A DNA stretch of 64,000 nt. It comes from Asterias rubens. Taxonomy: Eukaryota > Echinodermata > Asteroidea > Forcipulatida > Asteriidae. Of the stretch, positions 54,735 through 64,000 are shown piece after piece. The notes beneath the pieces were generated by a model that was given only the letters and a program-made list of their open reading frames with translations, was not told the DNA's origin and did not search any database. The stretch's first letter is position 1. Every line of letters begins with the position of its first letter. Both the position numbers and the translations under genes were made by a program. The DNA lies in the NCBI RefSeq assembly GCF_902459465.1, contig NC_047078.1, forward strand, positions 778,191 to 842,190, in the 5' to 3' direction.

Positions 54735-57700
54735 GTAAGTACCATTTTTTAACATGTTGAACTATACTGCAGTAATCAATATTATTGCCGGTCGGTGTGT
54801 CATGGAGTCGGACTTTGTCCCCCCATGTGTGTGGGGTCAATGTTGGTCGGTGTTCTGTTTTCGTCTGTTGTGATGCCCATGGTATGCCATGGTATATTTA
54901 CATGGGCTGAATGTAAAACTGGCCACCGCCTTCTATTTTTATTTAATTATTTTTCATTTATTTTGTTGTTGTTGGAGGCATTTTTAAGGGAGATTTGATT
55001 AAAAATCAATGTTCTGTTAATTTAAATGTTTGGCAAATTTTCAGCACCTCGACCGAGCGAAGATTTTAAAGGTTGCATTTTTAACTCTATAATTAACATT
55101 TACCAACTCAGTTTCCTTGTCATGCTTGGGATTTATTATTCGACTCTAAACATGGCTTGTGCCTATGAAAAGTGAAAGAGTTGTGATGCACAGTTGTAGT
55201 GCCACCGTTCATTTATACACATATAGCAATTTTTTCTTCAGGCCCTTCTTGTTAGCCTGGAAGCACTTGTATTCCAACTGCTTGAGCACCAATCAACCAC
55301 CCTTAGCATTACGTCAAAACTTGTGGATCCTGCTGAGTAAACCAACGTAAACCTAAATGTAAACGTAAACGATTGAAAGTTGAGTTGTCAAGCACAGACT
55401 AGTCACTACTCAAACGAGATTAACACATTGTGCTAACACAAACCTCAACTTATTTCTTACCTTCGTTTGTTTTATCACTTCAAGGAGCTTGAAGCTTATG
55501 GAAAGGTCTTGAGTCAGTTGAGGGTACTCCTTGGGTATGGAGAGAAACTCTTGGCTTACTCTGACGTCGAGAGTGGCCAGCTGTTTCCAGACAGGGAGCA
55601 ATTGGATCAGATGCCGATTGACATCATGCTGGAGGTACAAGCTCTGGATAGGGAATGCTTCTACGGGCGCTGCCTGGGCTTTCAGGTAAGTCAGTTATTA
55701 TAAGTTATCACACAAGCGCGAGTGGAATACTAAAAATATAGTGCTTCTGCATCCCATATGTAACAAGGCAGAAGGGGATATGGGACGCAGGCGCTATATT
55801 TGTTTGTATTTCAACGAGCGCGCGTGATATAACGAGGTTATCTTCCAGTCGCACATGCAATGCGCAAAGTTTTAAATTTCAGAAAGTGTTATTTCGCAAA
55901 ACAGCATGCACGCGCACAAAGTTTAGAATGTAATTTTGCACTGTCCGTATACGGAGCGTGAAGCATTGACACTCACTGTGCAATAAAACACTGGAAGGAT
56001 CAGGTTTTTACACCATCCTCCAGTTTGAGCATCTTATTGGTGGATTAGCGCGTACTGGCAGATTAAAAAAGAACTTTGTCTTGAAGGCGCCCAGCAATTT
56101 CCCTAAGGGGCACTTCAATGAGGGAAATGTATTGTAATGGAAGGTTGCAAAGGGCACTACAGGAAAAGCACAGGGCACCTGGGTTATTGCCAGGCCTGAA
56201 TGTTTATTTATTCGATAGATATCCAACAGCGGGAAAATGCCATTTCAAGTTTTTTTTATAAAATTTGTATAAAATTACAATAACACAATAGATTTGTATA
56301 AAATTACAATTACACAATACATGCCTAAAACCTAATAGAAAACCAAACATAAATAACTAAAACCCATTTTTATTTTTATTCGTTTGTGTGTAAAAATCTG
56401 TTGTTTTGAAATGAGTATACATGGTTTTAAAAGTAGAATACTAGATGATTCACACAAATATCCCTCCTTTTACTTCTTAAACTAAGCACGTCCACCACCA
56501 TTTTGCAGTTCTAACTTATTTTTTGACAGACCAGATGAATTCAAGTATACAAGTATTTCCCCCCCCCCCCCCGCCCCCCCCCCCCCCCCATGGACCAAAA
56601 AATACATGTAAATAAATAAAATGGTCCTGCAACTGAAATTGTGCAAACAATACTTCTTGTTTCCTAACGCCCACAGACAAGCAATAACTTTGTGACTCCA
56701 TTTTGGTGACTCCATCATAGCTAGTGCTTAAGTGAAGCGTACAGCAATCGTTCCTCTGTCATCAAAAAGTACAATAGACGCTTTTTTTTTTTTCTTCCTT
56801 TGCTATTTTAATTCCTGCTTGCATTTTTTGGGTTACACGCTTGAGCACATTCACTTGAGTGAAGGACAAATCTATTTTTGTCTGTTGGTAAGTTTATTAA
56901 ACTAGTTTGGTTAATATTGTAATAATACAGTAGCTGTGGAACATATTCTTGCAATGTTTACTGTCTGCTAAGGGAGTACAAAGTGCATTACATGTATGTG
57001 GTAACAATTTTTACATAGTGGGGTGTTTTGTAACAGGTTACTGGTTTTAATTAACCATACTTGTACAGTCCAAACATATAAAAAATAACCCTAGTGTGTA
57101 GAATTACATGTTTTTCTGATGATTAAGTCTGTTCCAGTAACAGGCCTGGGCCCAATTTCATAGAGCTGCTACATTTGTAGCACAAAAATTTGCTAAGCAT
57201 GAAATATCTTCCTCGATAAAAACAGGATTCCATTTGTTGCATAGTGCTTGTTACTGGTATTCAGCTTTTGTTTGCTTATCCTGAAAATCACATGAAAATT
57301 TGGTTGGTAAACCTAGTTTTATCAAGGAAGAAATTTCATGCTAAGCAAATGTTTGTGCTTAGCAGCTCTATGAAATTGGGCCGTGGATGCTTCGTTTTGG
57401 AAAGGGCAAGGGCACCAAGGCATTTTCTCCTTTGTAAAGGGCACCCTATGAGGAAACTGTAAATGTCTACTGCAGCATTTCAAGGGCACCAAGGCAATGA
57501 CCAGGGGGCATTGAGGCAATCGCCTTCATAAAGTATTAGGCCTGCAGTAAAAACAATTCAGGTCCAGTAAAAATTGTGACCTTCATGAAAAAAACTGTAA
57601 CTGGGTGAGACTCTAAGAGTTCATTAATTGAGTCTGTACTTACACAGAAGAGGAAGCCAATGTACAGCCATATAAATGCCAGCTATGATCATGACATTAA

Positions 57701-60700
57701 CAGCCCCTTAAAATAACAAAATTATAAACTACATTTGTAAACGGAGTGTTTGTAGTTTATGCAGGACATAGTTTATGGTTTTTTTTATATAAAAATAAAT
57801 TACTTTGCTTCATTGAATGGAACTGGACCTGTAGAATTGTTGTTTATACCAAGCTGAGAAAATCAATATCAGCGCTCAGGTGTTATTTATAGCTCTGATT
57901 CATATGATAATGATGACTTTGTGTTCTACTATGTTAGGAAATGAGTCGCTCTAGGTATTTTTGTATGTTACATGTTTTTAAAATAAATAGCACCTTGGCA
58001 GACAAAACCAAGGATAAAAGGTACAATATTGTAGTCAGAGGTGTTTGCACTGTGGTGTTAATTTTACCCTAAGATTAAAGGGGCAACTGTCGTCACCGTC
58101 ACAATCAAATCAAGCCAGTGGATGTACATTGTACATTGTTATGAACTCTCATCCAGTTACTACATGTTTGCACTTTCTATGGATCAGGCCTAGTATGTTG
58201 GTACTGAAGTGCCATCGAGTTACTGCAAATTTAGTATTCCATGTACAGCCACATGCTAATTTGAAAAGGAAACTATAATAGTAATAATAATAATAATAAT
58301 AACAATATCGAATTTGAACCCCTTCTCTTTTCGTCAAGTGCACTGGGTTCTTTTACATGCGTTACACAACACATGGGACCAACGGCTTTATGTCCCATCT
58401 GAATGACGAAGCAATGGTTAAGTGTCATGGCTGGGGATTCGAACCCACACTCTGCTGATCAGAAACACCAGAGTTTGAATTCGGTGCTCTTAACCGCTCA
58501 GCCATGACACAAATTGAAAAAATAAAACCCAATAAAATAAAACTATGAAAAATGCTCCAGAGTTTAGTAAAGCTTACATGTACATGTACCTAACATAAAA
58601 ATTATCAAGGTACTCACAAGAACTTTGGATAGTTCATAATAAACAAACCCTGTTATTTTGAGAGTTTTTTTTGTGTGTGCGTATTGTCCGCGATGGATTT
58701 TAGCATACCATGGTGGTCTCCAAAAACTGAACAAACGCTACACATAGTTTGACCCCATTTGACCTCTCATAATAATGCTTTGTTATTGTAGTTCTGTGAC
58801 AGCATGTGGCAGTCTCTACAGACCGTTGCTGTTGCTCTCGCTTCATACAGTGAGGGTTATCATAAACACGAGGGTACATTCTCACGAGCAGCATCGTCAA
58901 TCTTCCATGGGTAAGTTGGAGTGGCTGGCTGGCCCAAGTTCGCAAGACGACCATTTGCTGTCAGATTGCTAAATGCAGGTGAACACTTCCTGACACTGTG
59001 ACAGGCCACCATTTGCTGACAGACGACTATTCATCGACAGATGACCATTTGCTGACAGATGACTGCCAGCAGGCAACCGTTTGCCGACAGATGACCGATT
59101 GCCAGCAAATGACCATTTTCTTATAGACGACCAATTGCTGACAGATGACTAATTGCCAATAGATAATATTCTCAGACAGCCGACTAGTGACTGACACAGA
59201 CAACCATTTACCAAAAGACAACCATTTACCAAAAGACAACCATTTTTCGACAGGTGACAGTTGGTAAAGGACAGACATTTGCTTGAATAATTATTGTATT
59301 CGTTATTATTTTGATTGGTTCGTTGCTTTTCGTTTAACTTTTGCTGTGCTTTTTGATGTACTTGTATTTGTTGAGGTCAAATAAATAATAATAATAATAG
59401 TTTTAGCACTCTAGGCAGTTAATATTTATACACTACTTTTATGCATGCTGTGTTGACATTGTACATTGCTTTACCTACATGTAGGAGTCGGTACCTGACT
59501 AACCCAGAAGCCAGGGCCAAGCAGATTGTCAGCGTTACTAACAAGTCAGATATTAGATTCTGCAAAGCATTCTGGTCAATCACTGAGGGGGACGTCATTG
59601 CGGTAAGATTAGACTTTCATTCTTGTGAAGAAAAATCAAATTGCAAAATCAACTGAGTCCTGGAATAAAAGTGTTTTTGACGCAAGTGTGCCTTCAATCT
59701 TACTTGGTCCTGATGCAACTTTCTTATTTGCATATTTCTGTACAAATTTGAAGTTTGTGTCCACAACCCTTGTCTTTTCCTATTTTCAAGCTTTTGCCAC
59801 AAGCTCTGGTACTTCTGATCAGCAGAGTGTGGGTTCCACGTGGAAAAATGTAATGCACAGAGATGCTTTTCAACACTAAACTAACCAGACTAGCCCGGCG
59901 GACCACTTGGAGTGAATTTGGACCCCGGACCACTGTTAAAGGGGAAAGCTGTCTTCATGTTATTTTTTTAAGTGTTTGTGCCTAGATAACTTTATTCCTC
60001 CCTTTTTTGTTTTCTACACCAGGATATGTGCAATCTGATGGCTGGTACTGTCGCCATTAACAAGCTGATTCAGATTCAACCGCACACATTTGAATTGGAC
60101 GGAGAAGAAGGGGAACCAGTGACTATAGTACCACCATGTGCACACACAGGGCCTGCCTCGGTACAGATTCGTCTGCTCTCATTTGTTGAACGAGAAGGCC
60201 AGGTAAAGGCAGTGTTTGAATAGATCCTTCTAATGAATGCGTACAGACCCTATTGGTTGGCAATTGCCATAAGAGGTGTGCACTAAGCAGACGCAAAATC
60301 GCATCTGCGTCATGCCGCCATTAGCTGCATACTAAACAGCATGATGTCCCCTCATTTTGGCAACAAAAATTGTTGTGCGCACGCGCTATGTGCAATTTAC
60401 ATGAATATTATTTCATAAGAAATGTCTATTGGCAGATAGCTAGAGGGTTTTGTGTGACCTTGTTTAAAAAAAAAACATAGAACTAATTCACTAGGGTTTA
60501 ATATTATAAATCTGTAGCAAAGGGAGATCGCCAACATAGGGCTAGATAGCTCAGTTGGTAGAGTGCCGACATGTCAATCCGGAGGTCGATGGTTCAAACC
60601 ATGCTCTAGTCAGGTTTTCTTTGTTCAACCCAAAAGCATTTGACAGAATGAAATTGTCGACTCAGTTGGTTACTCGGGCTGGGTTGTTTTCCTGGTTAAA

Positions 60701-63700
60701 TGTAATGTGAAGAAAAAAAATTGAAATCCATTTTAAAATTTCCATATTGGTTAAATTTCATAACGGTTAGTTTTCCATAAACGGAAGCACAGAATTCGGC
60801 AGTAAGCAGAGCCATGAAATTGGGCTATGGATTGGAAAGTTGCTTAGGAGATCTCAAACTCTTTCTTTTACCAGAGCTGGCTGCATGAGGTCACTCCCAA
60901 GAAAGACGGCAAGGTGGACGAGGACACGCCCCCTAAATCAGCTGCACCAATGTCTAAGGGTTTACTCATACATATTCATGGAGGTGGATTTGTTGCACAC
61001 ACTTCAAAATCACATGAGGTATAGTTTATGTAGAATCATAAGGTGTTTCTAGTTCTATTCATATTCATGGTTGATTTTAGTTGCACACACTTCAAAGAGG
61101 TGAACGTATCATTTATGCAAAACCAAGGCTTTTATTTGCATATATATGGTTTATTTATTGCACACACTTCAAAATCACATGATGTATAATTGATGCAAAA
61201 CCAAGGACTTACATGTTTTTATTGCAAATTCACAATGTGAACCCAAGGGCTTACTCTTGTTTTAACAATGATTAAAATCATTCATATTCATTAAAGCCAT
61301 TGGACACTTTCTGAACAGAACAAAAATTAAAAGTTCACAGACTTACAAATAACTTACAGGGTTTACAGAAGGTAATGGCGAAAGACTTCCCTTGAAATAT
61401 TATTCCATGAAATGCTTACTTTTTGAGAAAACATTTATACAATTATCAATAACGGATTTATATTAAACACATGTCATGACACGGCGAAACGTGCGGAAAC
61501 AAGGGTGGGTTTTCCTGTTATTTTCTCCCGACTCCGATGACTGATTGAGCCTAAATTTTCACAGGTTTGTTATTTTATATATAAGTTGTGATACACGAAG
61601 TGTGGGCCTTTGGACAATACTGTTTATCGATGTTGTGCGATTGCTTAAAGTGGTTTTGTTGTCCGTCTTCAAAATCACAGAAGGTATAATTTATGTAAAA
61701 CCTAGGACTAAAACCAAAATTGCTTGTGTTCCTGGTAAATAAAGATATACATATTTGCATTCAAAGACACCCAGATGCCATTCTGGAAGAGGACAAAATT
61801 GAACCTCAACCTTTTTATATCTGCATTAAAGTTGTCTTGGATCGGTCGAGTTGGTCTTTGAAAAGCGTTTGTGACCGTTGGTTATTAAATGCATACGTTA
61901 GAAAGATGTTTTAAAAGTAGAATACAATGTTTCACACAAAATTGCCTCAAAATTGAATGGTTTTCCTTTTACTTTGCGAACTAACACGGTCGGCCATTTA
62001 TGGGAGTCACAAATTTGACTCCCATAAATGACCGACCGTGTTAGTCGACGAGGTAAAAGGAAAACCACGCAATTTCGCGGCATGTTTGTGTGGATCATTG
62101 TATTCTACTTTTACAACATCTTTCTACCCATATGCATTTTGTAACAAATGGTCACAAACACTTTTCAAAGACCAACTCAAACGATCCAAGGGCAAGGTGT
62201 GCTTTTTTCAATAGAAAAACCTTAGTTGATCTTCTTCTTTAGAGCTAAGGATACTGTTCCCCAAAGCTTCTTGAAATATATTAATCCAGGGGTTACTGAA
62301 AGGTGCAAATGCAATATAGACCAATTTCACCTGACGTCATCATCAGTATTTTTTTTTTAATGCGCCATACTGATGGGCAACTTCACTGTGCGTTTTTATT
62401 TATAACTCTATGCTGTGCGTTAAGCAGTGAAGTGCATTTTTTTAGGAGACGCGGCGTTAATAAACGTAAACCTAACTGCCCACCAACATGGTGAGCGTAG
62501 CATCAGTCGCCGCGTGTGATGCACGTGCAAGGGGTCAATAAGCATGAAATTCCTAAACCTCCTAAACTTTTGATCCTAGTCTCAGATTCTCAGATAATTT
62601 TGTCAGCAATGACTCTCACCTCTGGTTATCCTTATTTTGCGTTTTTTCTCTTGTAGATTTACCTGAGGTCGTGGGCGAGGGATTTGGGGGTACCGATTGT
62701 TTCCATTGATTACTCCCTGGCTCCGGAGCAACCCTTCCCAAGAGCCTTTGAGGAATGCTTCTTCGCTTATGCTTGGGTCATCAAGAACGCACAGTTTCTA
62801 GGTAAAGATGGTTTTGAAAACAGTGGCAACTATGTCGAAGTTGCGACTAATTGAAGCATGCCTAGACGCGTAGTGAATTTCACTCGTCGTCAGCCCTAAT
62901 TCTCATTGTCTGCTCTGATATATTGTTGCATCAAAAGAGTTGCTTACCACAATGGCGAACATTGAAAGGCATACTTCACAATTCAGCTTGAATTTTACCA
63001 TCTTGTGCCAGCGATTATCCACAATCTATGTTTTGAAAATAGTTATTACTAGTGTCAAGTAGTGAATTTCACTAGTCGTCCAGGCCTAATGTTCAACAAT
63101 TTTTGAGGATCAATTGGTTTCTTTAGAAAGACTTAAATCAAAACAATCTGTTACATTCTCAATGCTTGTTGATTAAAAGGTCAAACTAAAATATTTCTTT
63201 GGTGTTCATCAAGAACTCAAATTGTCAAAGAAAAAATGTTTTAAAATCAAAACAACTTTCTGAATTGTTCGTAGGGTCAACTGGTGAGCATATATGTCTA
63301 GCAGGAGACAGCGCTGGTGGAAACCTCTCCATCGCTGTTGGTATGAGGGCAGCGTCTTACGGTATCCGACCACCGAATGGCGTCGTGACGATGTACACCC
63401 CCTTCAACATCCACTACCAACCCTCCCCCTCCCGTATGCTGTGTCTTCTAGACCCACTACTACCCATTGGGATTCTAATCCGCTGCCTGGCAGCCTACGC
63501 CGGGTTAAAAGATGAGTTTATCTCCGAAGAAATGGCTAATGAGATTATTGAGAAGGCTAACGATAAATTTCATGTCATAGCAGCGCGGAAGATGTCACGT
63601 GGAAATAGCGTGAATAGCACTGGATCGGGAACAAGTGAGAAGGAGCGACAGATCGAGGCAAAGAGTCCTGAAGCTCACAAGAAAGAGGAATCGATTCTCG

Positions 63701-64000
63701 ATATCGATAACAACATTAAGGAGAGACAGACGGAAGATCCAGATGAATTTCTGAGAACTTTAGAGATGAACGACTCGGCGTGGTCGGCGAACATCGACGA
63801 TGGGGATCTGAAGTTGCCAGATGACAGTTTAGATGAGACCATTGCCAAAATGTCCTCAAATGGGGATGTCATTCGGAGCAAAGAGATTGAGGAGCCTGAG
63901 ACCATCGCTGTTGTCGACCCAAACCTACCGCCCGGGTCGCCGTCGATGAAGACAAAGGTCATACGCAATTCAACGCAGCCGGCAACAGTGGAGGTCAAAT
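54345..64000 (+). CDS. LIPE: Hormone-sensitive lipase, 3' partial, 8 exons seen
   Basis: Cytosolic neutral lipase of the alpha/beta-hydrolase fold, expected to hydrolyse diacylglycerol, cholesteryl and retinyl esters during lipid mobilisation. Coding exons 54345-54734, 55485-55685, 58792-58910, 59485-59602, 60023-60202, 60875-61018, 62657-62801 and 63275-64000+ join in frame to 674 residues so far. The N-terminal HSL domain covers about 1-330 ([22 protein letters not shown]). The catalytic domain shows HGGGF (371-375, oxyanion hole) and GDSAG with nucleophile Ser445. The long Glu/Ser-rich insert after about 515 matches the regulatory module position of mammalian HSL. RKMS (Ser540) fits a PKA site. 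The catalytic Asp and His lie beyond the window. Start ATG 54345 has Kozak context AACATGG and no better upstream ATG in frame. Confidence 0.95.
55485..55685 (+). CDS. LIPE: LIPE exon 2
   Basis: Acceptor CACTTCAAG|GAGCTT, donor CAG|GTAAGT, 67 codons. [13 protein letters not shown] and [13 protein letters not shown] are strongly family-like. Confidence 0.95.
55696..56065. mobile_element. Palindromic element (F1) adjacent to LIPE exon 2
   Basis: TATAAGTTATCACACAAGCG begins 11 bp after the exon. The inverted right arm GCGCGCGTGATATAACG ends near 55834, and the TTAGCGCGTACTGGCAGAT flank follows as in 1690-1970. Confidence 0.6.
56080..56205. repeat. Diverged family-E repeat
   Basis: Contains GGCGCCC, AAGGGGCACTTC, AAAGGGCAC and TTGCCAGGCCTGAA, matching the E-repeat layout weakly. 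Confidence 0.35.
56559..56589 (+). repeat. Poly-C run
   Basis: About 30 C with one G. Length is likely unreliable. Confidence 0.9.
57147..57382. mobile_element. Palindromic element (F3)
   Basis: GGGCCCAATTTCATAGAGCT...GCATGAAATATCTTCCTCGA is inverted as AAGAAATTTCATGCTAAGCA...AGCTCTATGAAATTGGGCC. Confidence 0.75.
57386..57545. mobile_element. Family-E repeat, inverted
   Basis: AAGGGCACCAAGGCA occurs twice and the unit ends TTAGGCCTGCA; the reverse of 4666-4848. It directly follows an F3 element. Confidence 0.55.
58278..58302 (+). repeat. (TAA)n microsatellite
   Basis: About eight TAA/AAT triplets. Confidence 0.85.
58345..58515 (-). mobile_element. tRNA-derived SINE (SINE-B), best copy
   Basis: The minus strand reads GTGTCATGGCTGAGCGGTTA+AGAGCACC (A box, Leu/Ser-tRNA-like) and GGGTTCGAATCCC (B box), followed by a tRNA-unrelated body with CATTCAGATGGGACATAAAG. 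Confidence 0.7.
58792..58910 (+). CDS. LIPE: LIPE exon 3
   Basis: Acceptor GTTATTGTAG|TTCTGT, donor CATGG|GTAAGT, phase 0 to 2. Encodes a helical stretch ending [10 protein letters not shown]. Confidence 0.92.
58955..59280 (+). repeat. Degenerate tandem repeat (GACAGATGACCATTTGCT-like)
   Basis: Many imperfect units of about 18-20 bp, mixing CATTTGCTGACAGATGAC and CCATTTACCAAAAGACAA. It lies in the intron between LIPE exons 3 and 4. Confidence 0.75.
59485..59602 (+). CDS. LIPE: LIPE exon 4
   Basis: Acceptor ACATGTAG|GAGTCG, donor GCG|GTAAGA, phase 2 to 0. [11 protein letters not shown] and [13 protein letters not shown] (compare FWKAFWNITE in mammals, recalled). Confidence 0.92.
60023..60202 (+). 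CDS. LIPE: LIPE exon 5
   Basis: Acceptor CTACACCAG|GATATG, donor CAG|GTAAAG, 60 codons. [14 protein letters not shown] is the conserved segment before the catalytic core. Confidence 0.93.
60541..60625 (+). mobile_element. tRNA-like SINE head (SINE-C), not a functional tRNA
   Basis: GGCTAGATAGCTCAGTTGGT+AGAGTGCCGACATGTCAA...GGTTCAAACC...TCTAGTC. The acceptor and D stems pair well and GTC sits at the anticodon position, but the anticodon stem has two mismatches and the T loop is one base short. It is followed by a TTTTCTTTGTTCAACCC tail, which suggests a SINE. Confidence 0.55.
60875..61018 (+). CDS. LIPE: LIPE exon 6: oxyanion-hole HGGG
   Basis: Acceptor TTTTACCAG|AGCTGG, donor GAG|GTATAG, 48 codons. 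[19 protein letters not shown] holds the HGGG motif typical of the HSL group of esterases and lipases. Confidence 0.95.
61291..61628. mobile_element. TTAA foldback element (P2), right end truncated
   Basis: TTAAAGCCATTGGACAC at the left; it ends near GACAATACTGTTTATCG instead of the usual GGGTCCAATGGCTTTAA. Confidence 0.65.
61826..62206. mobile_element. TTAA foldback element (P4)
   Basis: TTAAAGTTGTCTTGGATCGG to GATCCAAGGGCAAGGTGTGC; centre GGGAGTCACAAATTTGACTCCC. The terminal bases are eroded. Confidence 0.7.
62657..62801 (+). CDS. LIPE: LIPE exon 7
   Basis: Acceptor TCTTGTAG|ATTTAC, donor CTAG|GTAAAG, phase 0 to 1. [20 protein letters not shown] is the conserved strand-loop between HGGG and the nucleophile elbow. 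Confidence 0.95.
63275..64000 (+). CDS. LIPE: LIPE exon 8 (runs off the window): nucleophile elbow and regulatory module
   Basis: Acceptor TTCGTAG|GGTCAA, phase 1 in; open to the last base. [15 protein letters not shown] carries Ser445. [19 protein letters not shown] follows, then a charged low-complexity regulatory module starting with [15 protein letters not shown]. The reverse-strand ORF 63675-63998 is a shadow. Confidence 0.95.

Noticed and set aside
60541..60612. Functional tRNA-Asp gene
   Set aside because: Anticodon-stem mismatches, a short T loop and a SINE-like tail indicate a tRNA-derived repeat.

Overview
This is eukaryotic, intron-rich, AT-rich DNA. The protein sequences and the many palindromic interspersed repeats suggest an echinoderm, most likely a sea star. 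That is inference; no database was searched. All calls come from reading exons, splice sites and motifs by eye. Three genes, all on the + strand, can be supported. (1) Positions 1-22183 hold 14 coding exons of an ARHGAP32/ARHGAP33-type Rho GTPase-activating protein (PX, SH3, RhoGAP, then a long disordered tail). The 5' end lies outside the window. The joined frame is open for 1334 residues and ends at TAG 22181-22183. (2) Positions 44668-52007 hold a complete six-exon gene for a 212-residue secreted protein with two saposin-B domains, behind a TATA promoter. (3) From 54345 to beyond the window edge lie eight exons of hormone-sensitive lipase (LIPE), including the HGGG oxyanion motif and the GDSAG nucleophile; the 3' end is outside. 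Between genes 1 and 2, a block of about 12.8 kb is present twice in direct orientation: 18132-31007 and 31008-43807. It carries the last two ARHGAP exons, the 3' UTR and the downstream flank. The copies are nearly identical. The second has a 16-bp deletion that breaks the reading frame, plus repeat-length changes at several tandem arrays. It is either a very recent tandem duplication or two haplotypes placed in series by the assembler; the sequence alone cannot decide. The rest is mostly introns and intergenic DNA filled with repeats: four families of foldback elements that all begin TTAAAG and end CTTTAA and often abut one another, tRNA-derived SINEs, a 5'-truncated non-LTR retrotransposon in saposin intron 1, other palindromic elements, minisatellites and long microsatellites. 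The three genes show no obvious joint function: small-GTPase signalling and cytoskeleton (ARHGAP), extracellular or lysosomal lipid or membrane interaction (saposin-like), and cytosolic neutral-lipid hydrolysis (LIPE). No CRISPR array, operon or prokaryotic system is present. The most notable observations are the 12.8-kb doubling with its broken tail, the daisy-chained TTAA foldback elements, and the repeated remodelling of the saposin gene's introns.
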